A stretch of DNA of 64,000 nt, from assembly GCF_002115825.1 (NCBI RefSeq), contig NZ_JFJZ01000012.1, positions 62,001-126,000 on the forward strand, given 5' to 3'. The notes beneath the pieces are model-generated. The model saw only the letters and a program-made list of their open reading frames with translations, had not been told where the DNA came from and did no database searches. The DNA is from Thalassospira sp. MCCC 1A01428. Its GTDB lineage: Bacteria > Pseudomonadota > Alphaproteobacteria > Rhodospirillales > Thalassospiraceae. Positions 9,051 to 17,222 of this stretch are shown in pieces. Made by a program: the position numbers and the translations under genes. The stretch's first letter is position 1; every line of letters starts with the position of its first letter.

Positions 9051-10043
9051 ATGAAACGTCAAATGGATTTTCGCAGCCTGCTCAACCGGGACAATAACAT
9101 TGTTCAGCTGATTGCAATGACGATCCTGATCTTTGTTGTCATGACAGCACTTAGCCCGGACAAGTTCCTGCGGTATTATAACTTTGAATCCATCACCTAC
9201 ATTTTTCCCGAACTGGGCCTGTTGTCGATAGCGATGATGATCGCAATGTTGACCGGCGGTATCGATTTGTCCGTCATTGGCATTGCCAATCTGTCGGGTA
9301 TTTTTGCCGGGGTGATGTTTAAAAAGTTTGCCACCGATGCCGGTGTTGCCGATACCGGTTTTGGTATTGTGCTTCTGGGGGCGGTTATTGCGCTGGGCAC
9401 AGGGCTTGTTGCCGGGGCATTAAACGGGCTTTTGATTACGCGGCTTAAAATTACCCCAATTCTGGCAACCCTTGGCACCGGGCAAATCTTTACCGGCCTT
9501 GCCATTGTCATGACCGGTGGTCCTGCCATTGTGGGCTTTCCCAATGCCTGGGCCTTTATTGGCAACGGCAAAATTCTGGGTCTGGCAACACCGTTTGTAC
9601 TGTTTATCGTTCTCGCCTGCCTGATCGCTTTCATTTTGCGTCGTACTACTTTTGGCATCAACCTGATGCTGATCGGGACCAATCCCAAGGCGGCATTGTT
9701 CGCCGGTTTGAAACGCGAAAAAATGGTCCTGATGAGCTATATGCTGACCGGGGTTATGGCCTCTATTGCCGGGATCATCCTTTCGGGGCGGACCAATGCA
9801 GCAAAGTCTGATTATGGTACATCCTATCTGTTGCAAGCCGTGCTGATTGCCGTTTTGGGCGGGACAAACCCGGCTGGTGGCCGTGGCACCGTTCTGGGTG
9901 TGTCAATTGCGGTTGCGGCCTTGATGCTGTTATCCAGCGGATTTCAGATTTTACGGTTTTCCAACCATTTGATCGATTTTATCTGGGGCCTGTTCCTGCT
10001 GCTGGTTATTGCCATTAACGCCTATAAAAACCGTACACGTTAA
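9051..10043 (+). CDS. ABC importer permease 2, deoxyribose type
   Basis: 330 residues, second RbsC-type permease of the heterodimeric channel. 'MLTGGIDLSVIGIANLSG' and 'AVLGGTNPAGGRGTVLG' are family hallmarks; the loop 'LRRTTFGINLMLIGTNPKAA' matches the equivalent region of its partner. GAGGAGG stands just before the ATG at 9051, ten bases after the first permease ends, so the two are translated together. An in-frame upstream start at 8973 lies inside the previous gene and was rejected. Confidence 0.9.
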   Translation: MKRQMDFRSLLNRDNNIVQLIAMTILIFVVMTALSPDKFLRYYNFESITYIFPELGLLSIAMMIAMLTGGIDLSVIGIANLSGIFAGVMFKKFATDAGVADTGFGIVLLGAVIALGTGLVAGALNGLLITRLKITPILATLGTGQIFTGLAIVMTGGPAIVGFPNAWAFIGNGKILGLATPFVLFIVLACLIAFILRRTTFGINLMLIGTNPKAALFAGLKREKMVLMSYMLTGVMASIAGIILSGRTNAAKSDYGTSYLLQAVLIAVLGGTNPAGGRGTVLGVSIAVAALMLLSSGFQILRFSNHLIDFIWGLFLLLVIAINAYKNRTR

Positions 10044-10057
10044 GGGATGCAGAAAAG

Positions 10058-11143
10058 ATGAGTGTTTCGACCCAAATCAATCTGCGCAAAGACTATTTCG
10101 GTGATGCCGAACAGGTCATTGCGGCCCATGGCAACATGTCGGCAAGCCTGTTTCGGTATGAAAGCGGGATAGAGGCTGTTCGTTTGAAAAACGGGCGCGG
10201 TCATCTGGTGATTTTGCCCTATATGGGGCAAATGATCTGGGATGCTGTGTTTGATGGCGTTGATCTGACGATGCAAAACATGTTTCGCATGCCACGCCCG
10301 GCTGAGGTGATTGTTGGCACCTATGGCTGTTTTGCGTTTCATTCCGGTCTTTTGACCAATGGGTGCCCCGGGCCAACCGATACCCATCCGTTACACGGTG
10401 AAATGCCCTGCGCCCCGATGGATAATGCGGCTATCGAATTTGGGTCTGATGACGAAGGGGCCTATATGGCCATCACCGGCACGCGGGAATATGTCATGGG
10501 CTTCGGTGCTCATTACGTCGCCCGTCCTCGTGTGGTTTTGCGGCCGGATGCCACCCTTTTTGATATTCAGATGAATGTTGAAAATCTGTCGGGTGCGGCC
10601 ATGGACCTGATGTATATGTGTCACGTCAATTTCGCGTTCTGCGAAGGTGGCCGTATCATTCAACCGGCAAAATTCACGCCCGATGAAACCATCGTCCGTA
10701 CCGAGGTTCCGGCCCATGTGCCGCGGAACCCCGATTATGATGCCTTCTTGCAAACGCTGGCCGAAAACCCGGCTGCAATGGAAACCATGAGCGAACCGCA
10801 CCGTTACGATCCGGAACAGGTGTTTTACATTCGCAATGGCAAGGCCGCTGCCAACGGCGACACATCCTATATGATGCGTCGAACCGAAGGGGATGCCTTC
10901 CATATTACCTATAATTCCAATGACTTCCCCAAAACTGTGCGTTGGGTTATGGCCAATCAGGACCAGAAGGTATGCGCGTTTGCCCTGCCGTCAACCTGTG
11001 AACCCGAAGGTTTTACCGCCGAGCAGGGCAAGGGCAATGTGATTTCGCTGCCAGGTGGCGAAAGCAGGCATTATTCCGTACGTCTTGGCTATCTTACCCG
11101 TGCCGATAGCGACGCGGCCGAACAGGCGATCCGTTCGCTGTAA
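10058..11143 (+). CDS. DUF4432 / aldose-1-epimerase-like protein (DeoX-like)
   Basis: 361 residues of the aldose-1-epimerase-like DUF4432 group ('GYGCFAFHSG'-type core seen as 'GTYGCFAFHSGLLTNGCPGP', followed by 'DTHPLHGEMPCAP', with His residues typical of the galactose mutarotase fold). Enterobacterial deoxyribose operons (deoQKPX) carry a similar gene, deoX. Its position between transporter and kinase therefore supports the deoxyribose reading. It probably interconverts anomers of the incoming sugar in the cytoplasm. The exact reaction is inferred, not shown. Confidence 0.8.
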   Translation: MSVSTQINLRKDYFGDAEQVIAAHGNMSASLFRYESGIEAVRLKNGRGHLVILPYMGQMIWDAVFDGVDLTMQNMFRMPRPAEVIVGTYGCFAFHSGLLTNGCPGPTDTHPLHGEMPCAPMDNAAIEFGSDDEGAYMAITGTREYVMGFGAHYVARPRVVLRPDATLFDIQMNVENLSGAAMDLMYMCHVNFAFCEGGRIIQPAKFTPDETIVRTEVPAHVPRNPDYDAFLQTLAENPAAMETMSEPHRYDPEQVFYIRNGKAAANGDTSYMMRRTEGDAFHITYNSNDFPKTVRWVMANQDQKVCAFALPSTCEPEGFTAEQGKGNVISLPGGESRHYSVRLGYLTRADSDAAEQAIRSL

Positions 11144-11158
11144 ATCAGGAGAACTATC

Positions 11159-12085
11159 ATGGCAGGCAAAATTGCCATTGTCGGCAGCAATATGGTCGAT
11201 CTGATCACCTATACCGATCGGATGCCGTTGCCAGGCGAAACCATCGAAGCCCCGCGTTTTGAAATGGGCTGCGGCGGAAAAGGGGCCAATCAGGCCATTG
11301 CAGCGGCCCGCCTTGGTGCCGATGTGATGATGGTGACCAAGGTTGGCGATGATATTTTTGCCGATAACACCATCCGTAACTTTGAAACGTCTGGCATCGA
11401 TACCCGGTTTGTAGACCGCGTTCCCGGCACTTCCAGCGGTGTTGCCCCTATTTTTGTCGATCCGTCGGGCGAAAATTGCATCCTGATTGTTAAGGGGGCT
11501 AATGCCGAATTGTCCCCCGCTGATGTGGATCGCGCTGCCGATGCATTGAAGGAATGCGACCTTATTCTGATGCAACTCGAAGTGCCGCTGGAAACGATTT
11601 ATTACACCATCGCTTTCGGCGCGAAACACGGCATTAAAACACTGGTCAACCCGGCTCCGGCCCCCGCCGATCTTGATAGTACCAAAATCGAACAGGCAAC
11701 GTTTCTGGTGCCGAACCAGACGGAACTTGCAACGATTTCGGGCATGGAGGTCAATTCGCTGGCTGATGCCGAAGCCGCAGCACGCAGCCTGATCGCACGC
11801 GGTGTTAAAACCGTGATTGTGACTTTGGGCGGTGATGGCGCGCTTTTGATTGATGGTAATAACGAAGCCGTTCATGTTGATCCGGTATCAGTCAAACCGG
11901 TTGATACAACCGGTGCAGGCGATGCCTTTATCGGTAGTTTTGCGCGCTATTATGTCGAAAGCCACGATATCAAGGCTGCCCTTAACATGGCTGTGCGTTA
12001 TGCTGCCGACAGCATCACCCGCCCGGGTACGCAAAAGTCTTATGCGACTGTCGATGAATTTTCAAAATTCTGTGATGCTCTTTAA
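11159..12085 (+). CDS. Ribokinase-family sugar kinase, probable deoxyribokinase
   Basis: 308-residue PfkB-family kinase. N-terminal 'GSNMVDLITYTDRMPLPGET' and the glycine pair 'GCGGKGANQAIAAARLGA' are ribokinase signatures; the C-terminal 'VDTTGAGDAFIGSFARYY' carries the catalytic Asp and anion hole. Ribokinases prefer 'NVD' early; 'NMVDLI' here fits a related substrate. As the last gene of an operon with deoC and a sugar importer, it most likely phosphorylates 2-deoxy-D-ribose at O5 to make the DeoC substrate. Ribose cannot be excluded from sequence alone. AGGAG lies before the ATG. Confidence 0.88.
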   Translation: MAGKIAIVGSNMVDLITYTDRMPLPGETIEAPRFEMGCGGKGANQAIAAARLGADVMMVTKVGDDIFADNTIRNFETSGIDTRFVDRVPGTSSGVAPIFVDPSGENCILIVKGANAELSPADVDRAADALKECDLILMQLEVPLETIYYTIAFGAKHGIKTLVNPAPAPADLDSTKIEQATFLVPNQTELATISGMEVNSLADAEAAARSLIARGVKTVIVTLGGDGALLIDGNNEAVHVDPVSVKPVDTTGAGDAFIGSFARYYVESHDIKAALNMAVRYAADSITRPGTQKSYATVDEFSKFCDAL

Positions 12086-12106
12086 TCGTCACGTTTAAAT
12101 ATTAAA

Positions 12107-12140
12107 AGCGGGTTCTGCATGGCAGGGCCCGTTTTTTAAT
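12107..12140. terminator. Terminator between convergent deo and T6SS operons
   Basis: An imperfect GC stem (GCGGGTTCTGC ... GCAGGGCCCG, loop ATG) followed by TTTTTTAATTTT. It separates the kinase gene from the oppositely oriented lipase gene. Confidence 0.8.
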
Positions 12141-12144
12141 TTTG

Positions 12145-13716
12145 TTAACCCGTCAGCATGTTTTCGACCATTTCCGATAGCCAGCGGGTAATTTGGCGAC
12201 GTGCAGCTTCGTTGTTAAAGGCCAGTTCGTGGTCAAACGAATATCCGCCTTCACTTTCAACATTTGCATTATTGATATGCCCTGCAGACGCAGGAACCGT
12301 TCCGTCACCGTTGGCTTTGGCAGGCTGTATTTCTGCGACATGGCTTGACCGGGCACCGTTTTTAAAAACGATTTTTCCCCGGTAATTGTCTTGATACGTC
12401 ACCCCGGTTCGCAAGACCTCCTGTGGGGGGGCATCGCCATTGCCAGGCAGGGTGAACCGTGGATCGCGGACTTTCCAGTTTACATCGTGCCAGCTTTTAT
12501 GCTGCTCGGAATCTCCGTAAAACATCTTTGTCTGAGAATGAAAGCCGGACTGTCCCAATTCCCCGGCGAAACTTTGCGCAACAGCAAGATGCGATCCATA
12601 AGCATTTAACGCCGCATTCTTGTCGCCTTCGGGGTTGATTAGTTCCGGCTTTACCAGCCGCCACCAGTTTCCGATGTCGCGGTAAATTTCGTCAAACGGG
12701 TTGGCAGATGGCAGCTGTTTTAATGTGCCGCCATTTTCATCGGTGATTTTTAACCAGTTGGCGCCGTAAAACTGGTTCGGAAGTAGTTCAAGTCCGCCAG
12801 GCATGTTCGCTAAAAGGGCTGTCACTTGTGGTGCATTCCGGCCAAGGATAAAGGATGAAACGCCTTCAAAACCTCCTTTCAACCGTTTATAGGCCGCTGC
12901 AGCACCGTATGTTGGCATTGCACCGTGAATAATGGCGTGGCAGTTGGCATCCCCACCAAATGATAAAGCATAGGATCGACCGACAAGGCCCCCCATTGAG
13001 TGTGTGATGATTATAGGGTCGAGGATTTTTTTATCGCTATTGGCCCATGCCTGCCGGGTGCTTGTTTTGGCCTGTGTTACCGTTTTTGCCAGTTTTTGGG
13101 CGGCATTTTTATTGTCGTCGCTCCAGTTATAAGGATGCGCCCAAACCTCGGTTGTTAGGTCGCTGCATTCCGCAGGCAAGGGAATTATGCCCGGCAGGTT
13201 ATATTCCAGCCAGCGCAAGAACCCTCCATATGACCCCCAGGCAACACCACCCCAGCCCCGATTCAGTTTTTCGTCCACCAAATGCTCGGCGACGCGATCC
13301 TCAAGGTCATCACGGGTACCAAAATGCACCGAAAGAAAACGGGACGAAAATTGTTTGCCAGGGGGGCCGATCATGCGATTTCGGCGCTCTGCTGCATTGG
13401 AAAAACCCCAGTTCCAGGCGGTCGATGCGATATGCTTAACCGACCGAATATCTTCTATTCGGGCCAACCTGTGCCGTGCTGCACTTTCGGTATGCGGGCC
13501 AGGGCCGCCGGTATAACCAAAACGCCTTATGTCTTCGTCATCTAGTTTCGGGTCACTGGCCCGGGACCGTTCGGCTTTGTTCGGTGATGTTGACGGTGGA
13601 TCCCATACAATTTTGTTACTTGATGTAACTTTCAGGCGCGACCCCATGATACCGGGTACAAAAACGATCGGTAACACGCAGGAACGTGGGCATTGCCGGG
13701 GATTGGTCGGGGCCAT
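12145..13716 (-). CDS. Probable type VI secretion lipase effector (Tle type)
   Basis: 523-residue alpha/beta hydrolase with LCAT/PGAP1-like character: an oxyanion segment 'VFVPGIMGSRL' near residue 20, nucleophile elbow 'THSMGG' with Ser near 240, acid residue in 'GDGTVP' near 471 and a candidate His in 'FDHELAFNN' near 496. No signal peptide, as expected for a T6SS cargo. The start at 13716 follows the immunity gene stop by a single base and has GGAG upstream. The immediate upstream neighbours are a Tli4-like immunity protein and a DUF4123 adaptor, which together identify it as a phospholipase-type effector aimed at competitor membranes. The first Gly of GxSxG is Thr. Subfamily (Tle4 versus others) is uncertain. 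Confidence 0.82.
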   Translation of the reverse strand: MAPTNPRQCPRSCVLPIVFVPGIMGSRLKVTSSNKIVWDPPSTSPNKAERSRASDPKLDDEDIRRFGYTGGPGPHTESAARHRLARIEDIRSVKHIASTAWNWGFSNAAERRNRMIGPPGKQFSSRFLSVHFGTRDDLEDRVAEHLVDEKLNRGWGGVAWGSYGGFLRWLEYNLPGIIPLPAECSDLTTEVWAHPYNWSDDNKNAAQKLAKTVTQAKTSTRQAWANSDKKILDPIIITHSMGGLVGRSYALSFGGDANCHAIIHGAMPTYGAAAAYKRLKGGFEGVSSFILGRNAPQVTALLANMPGGLELLPNQFYGANWLKITDENGGTLKQLPSANPFDEIYRDIGNWWRLVKPELINPEGDKNAALNAYGSHLAVAQSFAGELGQSGFHSQTKMFYGDSEQHKSWHDVNWKVRDPRFTLPGNGDAPPQEVLRTGVTYQDNYRGKIVFKNGARSSHVAEIQPAKANGDGTVPASAGHINNANVESEGGYSFDHELAFNNEAARRQITRWLSEMVENMLTG

Positions 13717-13717
13717 G

Positions 13718-14671
13718 TTATTGCTCCGTAATAGGGCGGACACTTTCAACAATGGTGTTCCAGAATGCCAGGTTGCGTTCCAGCGTGTAGGGTTCCGAAT
13801 TTGGAAAGTCATTTTGCTTGAAAAGCTGCAGATTCACATGAAGGGCAGGCTCATTTGCCGACGGAGCTTTGATCGTTTCCAACCAGAAAAAGGTTCCGCT
13901 GTCGCGGGCGTGGTCGTTTGTCACTTCTTCCAGCGATTCTTGTGCTTTCATGCCTAGGAACGGGCGTTCCTTGGCGTGTTGTGGGTCCAGTGCCATTTCA
14001 GGTGCTTGTTCGGTATAGGAAAATTGCAGGCTGATGCCGTAAGGGATGTCCTGATCGGGCAGATTAAAACCTGCGGTAAAATCGGACCCTGCCATTGGTG
14101 GCATGGCAACAAATGCATCCGCAAGGCACGAACCGTCCATATCGGGAATGGACCCTTCTGCGCGGTATTGTGTTTTGGTAATGATGTTTTGAAGATGATG
14201 GCTGGCTTCATCAAAGTTGATATTGATGGCGCTGTAATCAAATTGAAAAACATGGTCATCGATACGGCTAAATGCGCGCATCTCCCACAACGTAATATCG
14301 CCAATCGTATTATATTTTTGACCGGAAATGATGACGTTCCGGTTCTCTTTTTCCCGATTTTCCAGTGGTGTCAGGCCTGTTTTGGCCGGTATCTGATTTT
14401 GACGGGCTATCGTTTCAAGATTAGTGTCGCCGGCAGGGTCAAGTAATCTGATCTCGACACCGTTTATGATGTCATCTCTGCCCTTCATGGTGAAGTCATT
14501 GGGTATGTCGATTAAATATCGCCCAATACAATAGGTTTTGACGGAAACATTGTTTGAATTTTCTGCCATTTCTGTCCTCGCCTTGTGGAACCGGGCATCC
14601 ATGAAGAGTGTAACAACGATCAACCCGGTAACGATGAAAACGGATAAAACGATTTTTTTGACTGTCATCAT
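13718..14671 (-). CDS. Tli4-like T6SS immunity protein
   Basis: 317 residues. The first ~25 form a single hydrophobic segment ('KIVLSVFIVTGLIVVTLFMD'), placing the rest in the periplasm, where a lipase effector would act. After it come 'YCIGRYLIDIPNDFTM' and 'NGVEIRLLDPAGD', the characteristic opening of Tli4-family immunity proteins; the C-terminal half ('FTAGFNLPDQDIPYGISLQF') matches the second Tli4 domain. Its ATG overlaps the adaptor stop by four bases (ATGA) and its stop abuts the lipase start, so the three genes are translationally linked. It presumably binds and blocks the lipase of siblings. Confidence 0.85.
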   Translation of the reverse strand: MMTVKKIVLSVFIVTGLIVVTLFMDARFHKARTEMAENSNNVSVKTYCIGRYLIDIPNDFTMKGRDDIINGVEIRLLDPAGDTNLETIARQNQIPAKTGLTPLENREKENRNVIISGQKYNTIGDITLWEMRAFSRIDDHVFQFDYSAININFDEASHHLQNIITKTQYRAEGSIPDMDGSCLADAFVAMPPMAGSDFTAGFNLPDQDIPYGISLQFSYTEQAPEMALDPQHAKERPFLGMKAQESLEEVTNDHARDSGTFFWLETIKAPSANEPALHVNLQLFKQNDFPNSEPYTLERNLAFWNTIVESVRPITEQ

Positions 14672-16044
14672 GCGCTAACGGTCTTTTCAAGTTGGCGGAT
14701 TTTGGTGGGCGCGTTGTTTCGCTTGTGCATCAGAATGTCGCGCTGCTCCGGGGATAACTTCCCCCCGGTAAGTTCGTTACGGATCAAGAAGACAAGAACA
14801 TCATGAAGATATTGTGTTTTTGAAATGCCGCAGGTTTTTAGAAACGGGATTTCATTTTCCAGCAACTCCATACTGGCATCATCTGGCCCCGGGGCAGTGA
14901 ACAATGCTTCACGGTGTGCTTCAATTATCAGGCGTTTTTCGGTTGAAACCTGTGTTTCTGTTTGTAGTTGCACAGTGTCAATCAGCGCGGCTGGTGTGAC
15001 CGGTTGTTTTTTTGCTCCGGCAAGTCGTTTTTGATCGATGATAAATCTGTTTGCTGTGTCGGTCAGTGGGTCAATAGTTATGAAAGTAAGGGTTTTCGGG
15101 CATTGGGTAAATGTTGCCACATGGCTGGGTTTGCTTTCCATGCCGCGTAAAAGAGCGTTTAAAACCGGACCATCCCAAAAACGGAAATATACCCAGTCGT
15201 TTTTGCCACGGTTAATACGGGTAAACTTGCGTAAATGTTTGCGTAATTCGGTTAAGGTTGCCGCTGTGCGGATAAATATTCCTCCGGCGCGATCCCACAA
15301 AAACCATGGTTCTTTGCCACGGCTAAAAAGCTGTCGGGTAAAGCTGTTATTATCTTCTAGTTTAACCAGATAGGGCGCAACCTCCGCAAGCTCATTGGCC
15401 GTTTTTCCGTTGAAAAGGCATTGATATTCCAACCCGGATGATGACAATAATTCGCCAAGGTTGGCGATTTTGCCTGCATCAAGTACTGTATAGAGACGGG
15501 ATGGGTTGTCATCTGTGTTGCCCGTGTCAGCCCGGTTGGCAAAAATGTTGGGGGTGGCTGGGCCAAAGAACCATTCGGTTAAGGCCTCTGGCAGGGTTTT
15601 GCGGGGAAATACGCCAAACTGTGCATCTAGCGGCTCAACACGATGCAATGTGTTTGTTACAATAACCTTCAGGGTTTTGTGGTCCCCCACGTTGTCATCC
15701 TGTGAGATCGGATTGTTCTCAATCAGATCCAGGGCGAAGGGGAATTCTGCAGAAACCTGTCGCGCCAAAACAGGGCCGGTACGGTCGCGGGCTTTTAAAA
15801 CCATCCATGCCGGTGCGGGCATAATGTCGTCGACCTGAATAATGCCGTATCCGTAACGCTCCATGCGAAGCGATAGCATGTTTAAATATTGTTCTTCACT
15901 ATCCGCCCAGATCGCAACCACGGCTTTACATTCTGTCGGGACTGCTTGTGAACCGAACACGGTTTCACCATTGTCGGCCGGTTTTGAAAAACGGCATGTG
16001 CCCAACCATGACTGAAATTCTTTTTGATCTGACTGTAATGTCAC
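14668..16044 (-). CDS. DUF4123 T6SS effector adaptor with extra N-terminal domain
   Basis: 458 residues. Residues ~183-310 are a DUF4123 domain ('YTVLDAGKIANLGELLSS', 'EDNNSFTRQLF', 'LRKHLRKFTRI', 'WVYFRFWDGPVLNALL'), the adaptor/chaperone family that loads effectors on VgrG spikes. The first ~140 residues form a separate domain I cannot assign ('AVVAIWADSEEQYLNMLSLR', 'YGYGIIQVDDIMPAPAWM'). The C-terminal ~110 residues are helical and charged and may hold the cargo. First gene of the leftward three-gene operon. No VgrG, Hcp, PAAR or structural T6SS gene is in the window, so the cargo must ride on a spike encoded elsewhere. Confidence 0.85.
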   Translation of the reverse strand: MTLQSDQKEFQSWLGTCRFSKPADNGETVFGSQAVPTECKAVVAIWADSEEQYLNMLSLRMERYGYGIIQVDDIMPAPAWMVLKARDRTGPVLARQVSAEFPFALDLIENNPISQDDNVGDHKTLKVIVTNTLHRVEPLDAQFGVFPRKTLPEALTEWFFGPATPNIFANRADTGNTDDNPSRLYTVLDAGKIANLGELLSSSGLEYQCLFNGKTANELAEVAPYLVKLEDNNSFTRQLFSRGKEPWFLWDRAGGIFIRTAATLTELRKHLRKFTRINRGKNDWVYFRFWDGPVLNALLRGMESKPSHVATFTQCPKTLTFITIDPLTDTANRFIIDQKRLAGAKKQPVTPAALIDTVQLQTETQVSTEKRLIIEAHREALFTAPGPDDASMELLENEIPFLKTCGISKTQYLHDVLVFLIRNELTGGKLSPEQRDILMHKRNNAPTKIRQLEKTVSA

Positions 16045-16394
16045 ACGCGTCCCCTTTTTAGCAGGTCGGAGTGAAATTTGTTTAATTCAAAAAGTCATTT
16101 TCAGTCTGTCAGAACTGTTGAGCAGAATAATATTTGTTTTAAGACAAAATAAAGACAGCATGAATTTTACCAAGCAATTGTTTTTCAATGTTTTTAAAGA
16201 TTTATTTGAATATTAAAGCTTCATTTTTCAGGCGACATTTCGCCCGATCAGGCGGAATGTCGCCTGGTCGGGCAAAAACAGGGCGACAGGCGTTATTACA
16301 AATCAACAGATTTTCTGACCATTCCTGCCTTGAAGTTGCGGGTAAATAATGATGTGGTGTTTGGCATGTTTGATATGAATTTCAAGGAGCCACA
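16045..16394. other. AT-rich divergent intergenic region with overlapping hairpins
   Basis: About 350 bases between the T6SS adaptor and the SDR gene, both reading outward. The adaptor-proximal part is strongly AT-rich, suiting promoters. The only marked structure is a GC-rich pair of overlapping inverted repeats at 16231-16273, listed separately. No gene seen. Confidence 0.6.
16231..16273. repeat. Two mutually exclusive inverted repeats
   Basis: Hairpin A: GGCGACATTTCGCC (16231-16244) with GGCGGAATGTCGCC (16251-16264), 13 of 14 paired. Hairpin B: GCCCGATCAGGCG (16242-16254) with CGCCTGGTCGGGC (16261-16273), 12 of 13 paired around GAATGT. The arms overlap, so only one can form at once. No T-run follows either one, so it is not a plain terminator. 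Confidence 0.7.
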
Positions 16395-17162
16395 ATGTCA
16401 TTTCCCCTGTTTGATCTGACCGGACGCCGCGCCCTTATTACCGGATCGGGGCAGGGGATTGGTTATGCGCTGGCGCGGGGGTTGGCACAGCATGGGGCCA
16501 GCGTTGTTATTAATGGACGCAACGAAGAACGAACCAATGCCGCAGCCGATGAACTGCGGGCGGAAGGGGCTGATATTGGGGTTTCCGTTTTTGATGTAAC
16601 CAGTTCCGATGCCGTTTCTGATGCCATTGACCAAATTGAAACCGATCAGGGGCCAATAGACATCCTGATTAATAATGCCGGTATGCAGTTCCGAACCCCG
16701 TTGGAGGACTTCCCGCTTGATCAGTGGGAAAAGCTGATGCAAACCAATATTTCCAGCCTGTTTTATGTTGGACAGGCGGTCGCCAGAAAAATGATTCCAC
16801 GGGGTGCCGGGCGTATTATCAATATGGCATCGGTGCAAAGTGCTTTGGCGCGCCCCGGGATTGCACCCTATACCGCCACCAAGGGCGCCGTTCGCAATTT
16901 GACCAGTGGTATGGCAACTGACTGGGCCAAATATGGCTTGCGGGTTAATGCCATTGCGCCGGGCTATTTTAAAACACCGTTAAACGAAGCCCTTGTGAAT
17001 GATGCCGAATTTACAACCTGGCTTGAAAAGCGGACCCCGGCCGGGCGTTGGGGCAATGTAGATGAACTTGTTGGCGCTGCCGTATTTTTAAGTGGCGATG
17101 CTTCAAGTTTTGTAAATGGTCATACATTGTTTGTAGATGGCGGAATTAGTATTTCGTTATAA
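16395..17162 (+). CDS. SDR oxidoreductase, gluconate 5-dehydrogenase-like
   Basis: 255-residue classical short-chain dehydrogenase: cofactor motif 'TGSGQGIG', 'NNAGMQ', catalytic Ser in 'INMASVQSA', and Tyr-x3-Lys in 'YTATKGA', ending 'FVDGGISISL'. AAGGAG precedes the ATG. Overall pattern is that of gluconate 5-dehydrogenase / 2-deoxygluconate dehydrogenase enzymes that oxidise a sugar-acid hydroxyl with NAD(P). It is convergent with the GntR gene next door and may belong to the same sugar-acid-like pathway as the TRAP importer beyond it; the substrate is not determinable. Confidence 0.85.
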   Translation: MSFPLFDLTGRRALITGSGQGIGYALARGLAQHGASVVINGRNEERTNAAADELRAEGADIGVSVFDVTSSDAVSDAIDQIETDQGPIDILINNAGMQFRTPLEDFPLDQWEKLMQTNISSLFYVGQAVARKMIPRGAGRIINMASVQSALARPGIAPYTATKGAVRNLTSGMATDWAKYGLRVNAIAPGYFKTPLNEALVNDAEFTTWLEKRTPAGRWGNVDELVGAAVFLSGDASSFVNGHTLFVDGGISISL

Positions 17163-17222
17163 TTGATGTTCAATTTTCAAATTCCCGGCAACAGGCATAA
17201 GGGTTGCCGGGCGTTTTGGTCT

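Noticed and set aside
16231..16273. CRISPR or rho-independent terminator
   Set aside because: Only one copy of the repeat unit and no T-run after either stem.
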